A stretch of 64,000 nt of DNA. Source: Thermoanaerobaculia bacterium. Lineage in GTDB: Bacteria > Acidobacteriota > Thermoanaerobaculia > Gp7-AA8. This document shows positions 9,144-17,717 of this stretch, in pieces. Numbering within the stretch: position 1 is the first letter of the stretch; each line of letters begins with the position of its first letter. The stretch lies in NCBI GenBank assembly GCA_017883205.1, contig JADGNZ010000006.1, positions 1 through 64,000 on the forward strand. Direction: 5' to 3'. A program made the position numbers and the translations under genes. The notes under the pieces were generated by a model that saw nothing but the letters and a program-made list of their open reading frames with translations, made no database searches and had not been told where the DNA came from.

Positions 9144-11444
9144 ATGACCGTCCAGGCTGCGCCAAACTCGCTCGAGCGCGAGCTCGAGTACCGCAAGAAA
9201 CTGACGGGAATCACCAATCAGATCAACGCCGCGGAGTCGATTCCGCACATTCTGATGACGCTCAAGGACAAGATCCTCGAGCTCCTCGATGCCGAACGGC
9301 TCACGATCTACGCCATCGACACCAAGAACCAGGAGCTTTACTCGCTCACGAAGATCGGCGACGTCCCCAAAGAGATCCGCGTCCCGAAGTCGTTTTCGTC
9401 GATTGCCGGGTTCACGGCGCTGGCGCGGAAAACGATCAACATCAAAGACTCATACGACGCCGCCGAGCTGGCCAGATTCCACGCCAACCTTCGCTTCGAT
9501 CAGCGCTGGGACAAACAGACCGGCTTCCGCACCAAAGCCGTGCTCGCGGTTCCCATCCTCTTTGAAAAGTATCTCCTCGGCGTCGTCCAGCTCATCAACA
9601 AGCGCCACGGCGTCGCCTTCACGCCGCAGGATGAAGATGCCGCCGAAGAGATCGGCCGCATCCTCGGCATCGCCTTCTACAACCAGCACCGCGCAGCGCG
9701 GCAGACGAAGCCCTCGCGGCTTGGCACGCTCGTCGACAAAGGCATCGTCTCGGAGAAGGACATCGAATCCGCCGTTTCCAGCGCGCGCGTGAACAACTCC
9801 ACGATCGAGAAGGTGCTCATCGAGGACTACAACGTCCCGAAAGAGGAGATCGGGAAATCGCTGGCTGCGTTCTACAGCACCCCTTTCTTCAGCTACGACG
9901 GCGTGCAGACGATTCCGCAGGAGTATCGCGACCGCGTGCCGGCCGACATGTGGAAAAAGTACGGCTGCGCGCCCATCGAGCGGCGTCCGGGCGTGGTCAT
10001 CATCGCTGTCGACGATCCGCACGATCTGACGCGGCTCGACGGCATCCGGGCCATGAATCTCTCGCCGCGCTACGACTTCTGGGTCGGCATGAAGCACGAG
10101 ATCCTCGCGTACATCGGTGCGTCGTACGGCGAGAGCGAGGACACCGCCTCGGACAGCGCCGATCTGAACAAGATTCTCGACTCACTCGGTGAAGGGGAGG
10201 GGAGCGCCGAGGATGAGGAGAAGGACAAAGATGAGATCGACGAGACCGACTCGGGGATCGTCAAACTCGCTAACAAGATGATCCTCGAGGCCGCCGCGCG
10301 CGGCGCCTCGGACATTCACGTCGAGCCCAATGGTTCGAAGAATCCATGTCTCATCCGCATCCGCGTGGACGGTGACTGCTCGAAGTTCATGGAGATCCCT
10401 GGGCTGCACAGGAACGCGCTCGTGCAGCGGCTGAAGATCATGGCCAAGCTCGACATCTCCGAGCGCCGCAAACCGCAGGACGGCAAAATCCGCTTCAAGT
10501 CATCGAAAGGCGTGATCGAGCTGCGCGTCGCCACGATCCCGACGACCAACGGCAACGAAGACGTCGTCATGCGAATCCTGGCCGCTTCGAAACCGCTGCC
10601 ACTGGAGAAGATGGGTTTCAGCGATCACAATCTCAAGAACTTCAAAGAGATCCTGGCCAAACCGTACGGCATCTGCCTCGTCGTCGGTCCGACCGGCTCC
10701 GGCAAAACGACCACGCTGCACTCGGCGCTCGGATCGATCAACACCGAGGATATGAAGATCTGGACGGCGGAAGACCCGGTCGAGATCACGCAGAAAGGAC
10801 TGCGCCAGGTGCAGGTGCAGCCGAAGATCGACTTCACCTTCGCCGCGGCCATGCGCTCCTTCCTTCGTGCCGATCCCGACGTGATCATGGTCGGCGAAAT
10901 GCGCGATCACGAAACGGCGGCCATCGGCATCGAAGCGTCGCTCACCGGCCACCTCGTTTTCTCGACGCTGCACACCAACTCCGCGCCGGAAACGATCTCG
11001 CGCCTGCTGGACATGAACATCGATCCCTTCAACTTCGCCGACGCGCTCCTCGGCATCATGGCCCAGCGCCTCATCCGCACGCTCTGCCCGAAGTGCAAGG
11101 AACCGCATCACCCCTCGGAGGAAGAATTCGACGAGCTGATGGAGATCTACGGCCGCGACTACTTCCCGCAGATGGGGATCAAGTACTCAGCGCAATTTCT
11201 CCTCTACGAGCCGAAAGGCTGCCCGAACTGCAACAACACCGGCTACAAAGGCCGCATGGGCGTGCACGAGCTTCTCACTGGCACCGACGAGGTGAAGCGC
11301 GCTGTGCAACGCCGTGCCCCAATCGACGAGCTCCGCGACCTTGCCATGCAGCAAGGGATGAGAACACTGCTGCAGGACGCGCTGGAGAAGGCGATGCGCG
11401 GAATCACCGACGTGAAGCAGGCGCGATCGATCGCGGTGAAGTGA
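9144..11444 (+). CDS. GAF-domain PilB/GspE-type traffic ATPase
   Basis: A 766-residue protein with an N-terminal GAF domain (about residues 12-170), an MshEN/T2SSE_N-like region (about 185-330) and an acidic linker (about 345-370). The motor has Walker A GPTGSGKTT near 515, Walker B region ADPDVIMVGEMRDHETA near 575, and two zinc-type CxxC pairs (CPKC near 649, CPNC near 693). The fused GAF suggests that a small ligand, such as a cyclic nucleotide, controls motor activity; the ligand is not evident. Start ATG 9144 has GGGAG about 10 nt upstream; an earlier in-frame start at 9105 lacks a ribosome site. It is paralogous to the ATPase at 603. Confidence 0.9.
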   Translation: MTVQAAPNSLERELEYRKKLTGITNQINAAESIPHILMTLKDKILELLDAERLTIYAIDTKNQELYSLTKIGDVPKEIRVPKSFSSIAGFTALARKTINIKDSYDAAELARFHANLRFDQRWDKQTGFRTKAVLAVPILFEKYLLGVVQLINKRHGVAFTPQDEDAAEEIGRILGIAFYNQHRAARQTKPSRLGTLVDKGIVSEKDIESAVSSARVNNSTIEKVLIEDYNVPKEEIGKSLAAFYSTPFFSYDGVQTIPQEYRDRVPADMWKKYGCAPIERRPGVVIIAVDDPHDLTRLDGIRAMNLSPRYDFWVGMKHEILAYIGASYGESEDTASDSADLNKILDSLGEGEGSAEDEEKDKDEIDETDSGIVKLANKMILEAAARGASDIHVEPNGSKNPCLIRIRVDGDCSKFMEIPGLHRNALVQRLKIMAKLDISERRKPQDGKIRFKSSKGVIELRVATIPTTNGNEDVVMRILAASKPLPLEKMGFSDHNLKNFKEILAKPYGICLVVGPTGSGKTTTLHSALGSINTEDMKIWTAEDPVEITQKGLRQVQVQPKIDFTFAAAMRSFLRADPDVIMVGEMRDHETAAIGIEASLTGHLVFSTLHTNSAPETISRLLDMNIDPFNFADALLGIMAQRLIRTLCPKCKEPHHPSEEEFDELMEIYGRDYFPQMGIKYSAQFLLYEPKGCPNCNNTGYKGRMGVHELLTGTDEVKRAVQRRAPIDELRDLAMQQGMRTLLQDALEKAMRGITDVKQARSIAVK

Positions 11445-11447
11445 AAC

Positions 11448-11966
11448 TCCACCATGGTAGACGCGAACCCCGGGTGAGTCGGCGTGAATCCCGGCTGACA
11501 CCGTGATGGAATGGACAGCGGTGGCAGGAAATCGCTCTTCGATGGTGAGAATTCACTGAATGTCGGGATGAACGCCTCCATGGTAGACGTGCATTTGGTC
11601 GATCATGTTATGAGTTCCTCCATGGTAGACGTGCACGCGAGCTGAGCCTGCGAAAAACTGGGCAAATCGCGTTTGAAATCAGTCCGCGTCGGCAAAACTT
11701 AGTCGAACGACGGTGTGAATTCGATCTATGTCTGCAGTTTCTCCTCCATGGTAGACGTGCATTTGGTCGATCATGTTATGAGTTCCTCCATGGTTGACAT
11801 GCATGCGAGCTGAGCCTGCGTGAAACTGGGCAAATCGCGTCTGAATTCAGCCAACCTCGGTAAAACTCAGTCAAATGACTGCGTGAATTCGGACGAAGAC
11901 TGTATTGGTTCCACCATGGTAGACGTGAATACGGACGATGTCGGTATTCATTACTCCATGGTAGAA
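11448..11966. repeat. Array of CCATGGTAGAC motifs with a 148-bp tandem duplication
   Basis: Seven copies of a motif close to CTCCATGGTAGACGTGCAT begin near 11448, 11576, 11618, 11744, 11786, 11912 and 11954. Positions 11576-11723 and 11744-11891 are diverged direct copies offset by exactly 168 bp, each carrying two motifs plus a shared tail ending GTGAATTCG. No gene is visible from 11445 to 11990. The even motif spacing and the adjacent XRE regulator suggest binding sites, but this is not shown. Confidence 0.75.
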
Positions 11967-11990
11967 ACGAAGACACGCGATGGCCGGAAA

Positions 11991-12248
11991 TCAGCCTGGC
12001 GGGGCCACGCGAGCAGCAGCGAGACGGCGCATGATGTCGCCGATGTCGCCGCCGAGGACTTCGATCAGCTCGAGGGCCGTGGAGATCGTCGGGACGTTGC
12101 CACCCGCCTCCAGAACGCCGATATACGTCGGCGCCAAACCGGCGCGTTGGGCCAGCTTCTGCCGTGTCCAGCCGCGTTGCTCCCGGAGCTGGCGAAGGAT
12201 CGTGCCGAAACGGTCGGCGTCCGCGTTATATCTCCTCCCGATCGGCAT
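11991..12248 (-). CDS. Small XRE-family transcriptional regulator
   Basis: An 85-residue protein that is almost entirely one helix-turn-helix XRE domain: LRQLREQRGWTRQKLAQRAG followed by LAPTYIGVLEAGGNVPTIST. Such proteins repress by binding paired operator half-sites. ATG 12248 is chosen so that the domain begins about ten residues in; the frame stays open far upstream only as antisense of parE. The gene sits between the CCATGGTAGAC array and a fragment of a PilB gene, and no toxin partner is adjacent. The neighbouring array is the obvious candidate target, by position only. Confidence 0.75.
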   Translation of the reverse strand: MPIGRRYNADADRFGTILRQLREQRGWTRQKLAQRAGLAPTYIGVLEAGGNVPTISTALELIEVLGGDIGDIMRRLAAARVAPPG

Positions 12249-12303
12249 GGTTGAACTGTCCGACAAATATCGTAACGCATCACCGGACTCTTCGGCGGCC
12301 GAA

Positions 12304-12359
12304 CAGGGCATGCGCCGCTGCTGGAAGACGCGCTCGAAAAAGCGATCGCGGTGAAGTGA
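12304..12359 (+). pseudogene. Fragment of a PilB/GspE ATPase C-terminus
   Basis: Read with one frameshift, this stretch encodes QGMR, then LLEDALEKAIAVK and a stop. It matches the last residues of the GAF-ATPase that ends at 11444 (QGMRTLLQDALEKAM ... SIAVK), minus an internal piece. It is therefore a partial, diverged duplicate of that gene end, on the far side of the array and XRE gene. Confidence 0.6.
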
Positions 12360-12459
12360 GGAGCGCGGGCGTCTCGGAACGTGCGTTAGAATCGACGCCG
12401 TCTCGCGCGGGCGAGTGCGTGATGCGCGGAGCGAGGCGAAACACCAAGGAGAACGATGA

Positions 12460-12523
12460 ACCACAGAGACACAGAGGGCACAGAGTTGAAGCGATGACTC
12501 TGTGATCTCTGTGTCTCTGTGGT
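12460..12523. repeat. CCACAGAGACACAGAG fold-back repeat, copy 1
   Basis: CCACAGAGACACAGAG and its complement CTCTGTGTCTCTGTGG face each other across about 30 bp. Related copies lie at 19236-19295 and, with AAAG replacing GAG, at 40727-40793. Together with the ATPase fragment this accounts for most of the gene-free stretch 12249-12587; the rest shows nothing recognisable. Confidence 0.7.
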
Positions 12524-12587
12524 GAATGGTTTTGGTGATCAACGCCTCTAGGTCGATCTGAGGCAGAGCCACTCCATTTCGACACAA

Positions 12588-14483
12588 ATGACCACTACCT
12601 ACGACAGTTCTGCCATCGAAGTCCTCACCGGACTCGAGCCGGTGCGGAAGCGGCCCGGCATGTACACCACCACCGAGCGGCCCAACCATCTGGCGCAGGA
12701 GGTCATCGACAACTCGGCCGACGAAGCCATCGCCGGACACTGCGACGAGATCGTCGTCACGCTTCATGAGGACAACTCGGTCACCGTCGCCGACAACGGC
12801 CGCGGCATGCCGGTCGATCGTCACGCCAAAGAAGGCGTGACCGGCGTCGAAGTGATCCTCACGCGCCTCCACGCCGGCGCGAAGTTCTCCGACAAGAGCT
12901 ACCGCTTCTCCGGCGGCCTGCACGGCGTCGGCGTCTCCGTCGTCAACGCGCTCTCGAAGAAGCTCGAGGTGTGGGTCCGCCGCGACGGCAACGAATACCT
13001 GATGGTCTTCGGCGACGGCAAGAAGAAGCAGGAGCTGAAGATCGTCGGACAGGTCGGCAAACGCAACACCGGCACGACGATCCGCTTCTGGCCCGACGAG
13101 AAATTCTTCGACACGCCGAAGATCAATGTACCGCGCCTCAAGCACGTCATGCGCGCCAAAGCCGTTCTCGCGCCGGGCCTGCGCCTTCGCTTCATCAACG
13201 AGAACGATGCGACCGACAGCGAGGAGTGGTACTACGAGAACGGCCTGCCGGCGTACCTGATGTCCGAGCTGGCCGGCCTCACCACGATTCCGGAGATGCC
13301 ATACGTCGGCACGTTCAAGGGATCGAACGAGGAAGTCGATTGGGCCGTGGTCTGGTTGCCCGAGGACAGCGATCTCGTCACCGAGTCGTACGTGAACCTG
13401 ATCCCGACCGCGCAGGGCGGCACGCACGTCAACGGCTTCCGCACGGGGCTCACCGAGGCCATTCGTGAGTTCTGCGAGCTGCGGAATTTGCTCCCGCGCG
13501 GCGTGAAGCTGGCGCCGGAAGATGTCTGGTCGCACTGCAGCTACATCCTTTCGTTGCGGATGACGGAGCCGCAGTTCACCGGCCAGACGAAGGATCGATT
13601 GTCGTCGCGCGAAGCATCGGCGTTCGTCTCCGGCGTCGCGCAGGATTCCTTCTCAATCTGGCTGAACAACAACGTCGCCGACGCCGAGCGCATCGCCCAG
13701 GTCGCCATCGCCTCGGCCATGACGCGGCTGCGCCAGGGGAAGAAAGTCGAGCGCAAGAAACTGACGAGCGGTCCTGCGCTTCCCGGCAAACTCGCCGATT
13801 GCACATCGACCGATCTCAATCTCACCGAGCTTTTCCTCGTCGAAGGCGATTCCGCCGGCGGCTCCGCCAAGCAGGCCCGCGACCGCGAGTACCAGGCCAT
13901 CATGCCGTTGCGCGGCAAGATTCTGAACACGTGGGAAGTCGATCCGAACGAGGTTCTCTCCTCGCAGGAAGTGCACGACATCGCCGTCGCCCTCGGCGTC
14001 GATCCCGGTACCGACGATGTGAAAGGGCTGCGCTACGGCAAAGTCTGCATCCTCGCCGACGCCGACTCCGACGGCGCGCACATCGCCACGCTCCTGACCG
14101 CGCTCTTCGTCCGCCACTTCCGCAAGCTCGTCACCGACGGCCGCATCCACGTGGCCATGCCGCCGCTGTATCGCATCGACGTCGGCAAGAATGTTTTCTA
14201 CGCGCTGGACGACCACGAGCGCGACGGCATCCTGCAGCGCATCGAGGCCGAAGGGATCCGCGGCAAGGTCAACATTCAGCGCTTCAAAGGCCTCGGCGAA
14301 ATGAACCCGCTCCAGCTCCGCGAAACGACGATGAACCGCGACACCCGCCGCCTCGTCCAACTCGTCCTCGTGGCCGAGGATGGCGCGGATGCAACGATCG
14401 ACATGCTGCTGGCGAAAAACCGCGCGGGCGATCGCAAGCAGTGGCTGACCGAAGAAGGGGACAAGGCGGAGATATTGGAGTGA
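12588..14483 (+). CDS. parE: DNA topoisomerase IV subunit B
   Basis: The ATPase subunit of topoisomerase IV, which decatenates daughter chromosomes with ParC. At 631 residues it matches the E. coli ParE length. A GHKL ATPase domain opens with IEVLTGLEPVRKRPGMYT, has EVIDNSADEA and the glycine-rich lid FSGGLHGVGVSVVNAL. The TOPRIM domain has EGDSAGGSAKQARDREYQAI and the metal site DADSDGAHI, and the C-terminus contains QRFKGLGEMNP. ARDREYQAI with LNTWEV favours ParE over GyrB. The resemblance to gammaproteobacterial ParE runs along the whole length. No parC is in the window. Start ATG 12588 places the first conserved motif at residue 10. Confidence 0.93.
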   Translation: MTTTYDSSAIEVLTGLEPVRKRPGMYTTTERPNHLAQEVIDNSADEAIAGHCDEIVVTLHEDNSVTVADNGRGMPVDRHAKEGVTGVEVILTRLHAGAKFSDKSYRFSGGLHGVGVSVVNALSKKLEVWVRRDGNEYLMVFGDGKKKQELKIVGQVGKRNTGTTIRFWPDEKFFDTPKINVPRLKHVMRAKAVLAPGLRLRFINENDATDSEEWYYENGLPAYLMSELAGLTTIPEMPYVGTFKGSNEEVDWAVVWLPEDSDLVTESYVNLIPTAQGGTHVNGFRTGLTEAIREFCELRNLLPRGVKLAPEDVWSHCSYILSLRMTEPQFTGQTKDRLSSREASAFVSGVAQDSFSIWLNNNVADAERIAQVAIASAMTRLRQGKKVERKKLTSGPALPGKLADCTSTDLNLTELFLVEGDSAGGSAKQARDREYQAIMPLRGKILNTWEVDPNEVLSSQEVHDIAVALGVDPGTDDVKGLRYGKVCILADADSDGAHIATLLTALFVRHFRKLVTDGRIHVAMPPLYRIDVGKNVFYALDDHERDGILQRIEAEGIRGKVNIQRFKGLGEMNPLQLRETTMNRDTRRLVQLVLVAEDGADATIDMLLAKNRAGDRKQWLTEEGDKAEILE

Positions 14484-14528
14484 GGTTTGTTTCGCGATTG
14501 AAGGTTTCGTGGTCGATTTTGTGAGAGC

Positions 14529-14711
14529 TCAAAATATGGGAAACAGACCGTTGGCTTCCAGCAACTCAGGGATGATCGTTCGAAGTCTGTTCGTAAGATC
14601 TTCGATTGTTGCGGCCTCAGTAGCCAACCCCGGGACATCAGCGCTCGTTGCCACCCAGACGCCTGCTTCCGGGTCCCAGTCCGCTTGAACGTGGTAGGTA
14701 TTCGACTCCAT
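14529..14711 (-). CDS. DUF1902 (HicB-like) antitoxin-type protein, orphan
   Basis: A 60-residue protein with the DUF1902 pattern: HVQADWDPEAGVWVATSADV, PGLATEAATIEDL and IPELLEANG. DUF1902 proteins resemble HicB antitoxins and are often encoded beside a HicA-type toxin. No HicA-like frame is present on either side; downstream is the 3' end of parE. Start ATG 14711 is supported by a TATCCT box ending 6 nt upstream; the longer frame to 14765 adds only an unconvincing leader. Orphan status is observed; a regulatory role is inferred. Confidence 0.75.
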   Translation of the reverse strand: MESNTYHVQADWDPEAGVWVATSADVPGLATEAATIEDLTNRLRTIIPELLEANGLFPIF

Positions 14712-14717
14712 CGCGGA

Positions 14718-14723
14718 AGGATA
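14718..14723 (-). promoter_or_regulatory. Leaderless-type -10 box TATCCT
   Basis: TATCCT on the minus strand ends 6 nt before ATG 14711, with no Shine-Dalgarno in the gap. Confidence 0.4.
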
Positions 14724-14778
14724 GCAGGAGAATGGTGAGTAGCGTGAGAGCGCCGATTTCACCATTCAAGACTTAACA

Positions 14779-16020
14779 GTGAGCACTCAACTTTCAGATC
14801 CGGTCGCTTCTCTCGCCGAAATCCGCGCGCACTTCCCCGCGCTCGATCGCATTCACAACGGCCATCCCGTTGCCTACTTCGATGCGCCCGGTGGAACGCA
14901 AGTGCCGCGCGTCGTCGCTGACGCGATGACGGACTATCTCTTTCACCACAACGCCAACACACACTGGTTCTATCCGACCAGCGAAGAGACCGACGCGATC
15001 ATCGAGCGCTCGCGCGAGGCGGCCGCCGATCTCCTGAACGCCGATCGCGCCGAGATCATCTTCGGCGCGAACATGACCACGCTCACGTTTCACCTCGCCC
15101 GCGCACTCGGGCGCACGTGGCAGGCGGGCGACGAGATCATCGTCACCGAGCTCGATCACCACGCGAATGTCGCACCGTGGCGGGCGCTGGAGGTTGATCG
15201 CGGAATCGTCGTGCGTACCGCGAGGATGATGGCGGAGACCGCTCAGCTCGACTACGAGCACATGGCATCGCTCGTCTCGCCGAGAACGAAACTGATCGCG
15301 GTCGGTGCGGCGTCGAACGCCGTCGGCACGATCAACGACCTCGCTCGCGTGCGCGCAATTGCACGCGACGCCGGGGCGCTGTTCTTCGTCGACGCCGTGC
15401 ATCTCGTGCCGCACGAGCTAATCGACGTTCGCGCCATCGGCTGCGATTTTCTTGCTTGCTCGTCGTACAAGTTCTACGGGCCGCATGCCGGCATTCTCTT
15501 CGCGCGCCGCGAGCTGCTCGACGTGCTGCCGTTTCCGAAGCTGGCGCCAGCGCCGGACTGGTCGCCGGAACGGGCGGAGACAGGAACGCAGAATCACGAA
15601 GCGATCGCAGGCATCGGCGCGACGGTCGATTTTCTGGCCTCGCTCGGCGGCGAAGAAGGATCGCGGCGCGAGCGTCTGGCCCGTACGTTCGCTGTGTTGC
15701 ATTCTCGCGGCGACGGGCAACTGCGCATGTTGTGGAACGGCTTGATTTCGCTGCCAAAGGTACGCGTCTACGGCCCGCCGCCCGGACAGCCGCGCACGCC
15801 GACGGTGTCGTTCACGATCGAAGGGATCCATCCTGATGACATCGCGCGACGCCTCGCCGCCAACGGTCTCTTCGCCAGCAACGGCGACTTCTACGCGCTC
15901 ACCTGCATCGAGCGTCTCGGAACCCCAGACGGCGTCGTTCGCATCGGTTGCGCCGCGTACACGACGGACGACGACGTGACGCGATTGATCGAAGCGGTCG
16001 AGACGATTTCGCGAGGATGA
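14779..16020 (+). CDS. Cysteine desulfurase-like PLP enzyme
   Basis: A 413-residue class V aminotransferase-fold enzyme of the cysteine desulfurase-like family related to VC1184. An N-terminal YFDAPGGTQVP loop, the cofactor-region motif ELDHHANVAPWRAL, the PLP-ring Asp in FFVDAVHLVPH and the Schiff-base Lys in SSYKFYGPHAG (near residue 231) are all present. Members of this group lack an assigned physiological sulfur acceptor, so cysteine sulfur mobilisation is a family inference. The start is the GTG at 14779; no upstream alternative is in frame. It stands alone between the DUF1902 gene and a convergent membrane protein gene. Confidence 0.87.
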   Translation: MSTQLSDPVASLAEIRAHFPALDRIHNGHPVAYFDAPGGTQVPRVVADAMTDYLFHHNANTHWFYPTSEETDAIIERSREAAADLLNADRAEIIFGANMTTLTFHLARALGRTWQAGDEIIVTELDHHANVAPWRALEVDRGIVVRTARMMAETAQLDYEHMASLVSPRTKLIAVGAASNAVGTINDLARVRAIARDAGALFFVDAVHLVPHELIDVRAIGCDFLACSSYKFYGPHAGILFARRELLDVLPFPKLAPAPDWSPERAETGTQNHEAIAGIGATVDFLASLGGEEGSRRERLARTFAVLHSRGDGQLRMLWNGLISLPKVRVYGPPPGQPRTPTVSFTIEGIHPDDIARRLAANGLFASNGDFYALTCIERLGTPDGVVRIGCAAYTTDDDVTRLIEAVETISRG

Positions 16021-16042
16021 CGATCGCGCATTGCTGATCGGG

Positions 16043-17350
16043 TCACTCGACGTCATCGAACATCGTTTGCCCGATCCGGCCGGCGTGGAAGTCTCGGAGC
16101 ACGGTGTTGTACTTCGGATGCCACAGCGTCCAGTGCTCCTGCGCGTACACCACATCCATCCCCGATGAAGGGTAGTAGAAGGCGCCGGCCGCTTGAAACG
16201 CAATGGCGACGGCGATGAGCGCGACGGCCGCGAAACGGAGTGGCCGCTTCATCGAATCGACCAGTGGAGCGATCAACCAGATCATGGCCGGAAGCGAGCC
16301 GGAGAAATAGCGCGGACCGAAGCAGAACCCGCCGGCCCACTGCGTTCGACTGTAAACGATGAGCTCACAAATCAGCCCGGCCAGGAGAAGCACCGCCAGC
16401 CGTTTCTGCGTGTCCTCGGGGAACCGCTTCGGAGAGGCGGCAAGGAGCAACAGGAGAAATGGGGAAAAGACGAAGAGGCCTTTGGTCGGACTGACCAGAA
16501 GGCCGGCCACACCGTCCAGCATCGTATCGGAAACGTAGTGGCCGGCACTCATCGATGCATACCCGCCGGTCACGGCGCCGTACACCGCAACGTTGTATGC
16601 GAGCCACACCGCGGACATCGTGACGGCAGTGGCAAGAAACGGCTTCCATGTTTTCGCCTGCAGCACAAAGTACGCGCTGACTGCGATCGCCATCATCCCG
16701 TCGGCGGGGCGGTTGAAGGCCATCAGCGCGCAGCAGATGCCGGCTACGTTGCTCCACCGAGCCCGCTCCGCAGCCCTCGGCGCAGCGAAGAGCACGACCG
16801 CCAGCAGCAGTTCTCCCGTTCCGTGCTGCCAAAGCGCCTGGCTGCCGGTGACCCATGTGTTCGTTCCGAACGCGTACGCGATGGTGAGGATCAGCGCGGT
16901 GCGAGGCGAAGCGATCCCAATCAAGACGAGATACATGATTGCGACCGACACGGCGGCGATGAGCGATGCGCTGAGCTTCTCCATCGCCGCGCTGACCTTC
17001 TTGACTCGACGCGAGTCCCACCCCGTTTCAGAGAGGTAATACGCCGCCGGTGCGTACAGCGGCGTGACCAGGAGGGGAGTGACGATCGGATAGCGCGACA
17101 CCTCGTGTCCTCGGAGAGGCATCGTCCAGTACACGAACCCGTAGCCGGTATTCATCGCTTTGTCGAACAGCTCGAGGTGCAGCGTGCCGGTCCGCCAGAT
17201 TGCCAACGGCAGATAGCGAGCGGGAAACGAATCGCCCTCTGCGATCGGACGGAGATTCGCGTTGTAGACGACGAACGCGATGACGGCCAAACCGATCGCC
17301 GCGAGTACACGACGCCGGTCGAGGGCTCGTTCAGGTTGAAGGAGTGCCAT
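16043..17350 (-). CDS. Polytopic membrane protein, GT-C glycosyltransferase-like
   Basis: A 435-residue integral membrane protein with about ten hydrophobic helices, beginning near residue 15 (VLAAIGLAVIAFVVYNA). A large polar loop after the first helix (NLRPIAEGDSFPARYLPLAI) resembles the first extracytoplasmic loop of polyprenyl-phosphate sugar transferases, with Glu and Asp close together. That architecture suggests transfer of sugars from a lipid carrier in the periplasm, but no diagnostic motif confirms it. The near-box AACACT lies 6 nt upstream of ATG 17350. It converges on the desulfurase gene. Confidence 0.7.
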   Translation of the reverse strand: MALLQPERALDRRRVLAAIGLAVIAFVVYNANLRPIAEGDSFPARYLPLAIWRTGTLHLELFDKAMNTGYGFVYWTMPLRGHEVSRYPIVTPLLVTPLYAPAAYYLSETGWDSRRVKKVSAAMEKLSASLIAAVSVAIMYLVLIGIASPRTALILTIAYAFGTNTWVTGSQALWQHGTGELLLAVVLFAAPRAAERARWSNVAGICCALMAFNRPADGMMAIAVSAYFVLQAKTWKPFLATAVTMSAVWLAYNVAVYGAVTGGYASMSAGHYVSDTMLDGVAGLLVSPTKGLFVFSPFLLLLLAASPKRFPEDTQKRLAVLLLAGLICELIVYSRTQWAGGFCFGPRYFSGSLPAMIWLIAPLVDSMKRPLRFAAVALIAVAIAFQAAGAFYYPSSGMDVVYAQEHWTLWHPKYNTVLRDFHAGRIGQTMFDDVE

Positions 17351-17481
17351 CGCTCGAGTGTTGTCGCGTCCCGCTTAAGGTCCGTTCCCCGGAGATGAGT
17401 GTCCCACGGAATCGAAACGAAAGGCGTCAGGTTGCGCGTCCGCGTGCTCGCACGTTCATGTAGTCATGCCATGCTCTTCAA

Positions 17482-17606
17482 TCGAGCGCCTTCTCCCCTC
17501 GTGCTTTTCGAGGGGAGAAGGTGCCGAAGGCGGATGAGGGGTGTGGTGCAATTCGACCGGCGTGAAGTTCAGGCGGCGGGATAAGCGTGGGGGAGAAGGC
17601 GCTCGA
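17482..17606. repeat. MITE-like element, internally deleted copy 3
   Basis: About 125 bp with the same termini as the elements at 19 and 329: TCGAGCGCCTTCTCCCC at the left, GGGGGAGAAGGCGCTCGA at the right, and the left-end hairpin intact. Further right (about 17650-17716) is a separate fold-back of TTCGCGTCTTCGCGTGA against its complement. No gene is seen from 17351 to 17717. Confidence 0.75.
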
Positions 17607-17717
17607 GGTTGGGCGGCGCACGAAGTTCGTTGGGGCTCTTGATTGCGTGTAGGTTCTTCGCGTCTTCGCGTGAGCGTCTTGGCGTGAACACAGGTATCAC
17701 GCGAAGACGCGAAGGAC

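Noticed and set aside
11448-11966. Replication or plasmid origin iterons
   Set aside because: No rep, dnaA-box cluster or partition genes are present; the motif array alone does not support an origin.
12249-13535. A 514-residue minus-strand frame running through parE
   Set aside because: Only its last 85 residues form a real XRE protein; the rest is antisense of parE and of a fold-back repeat.
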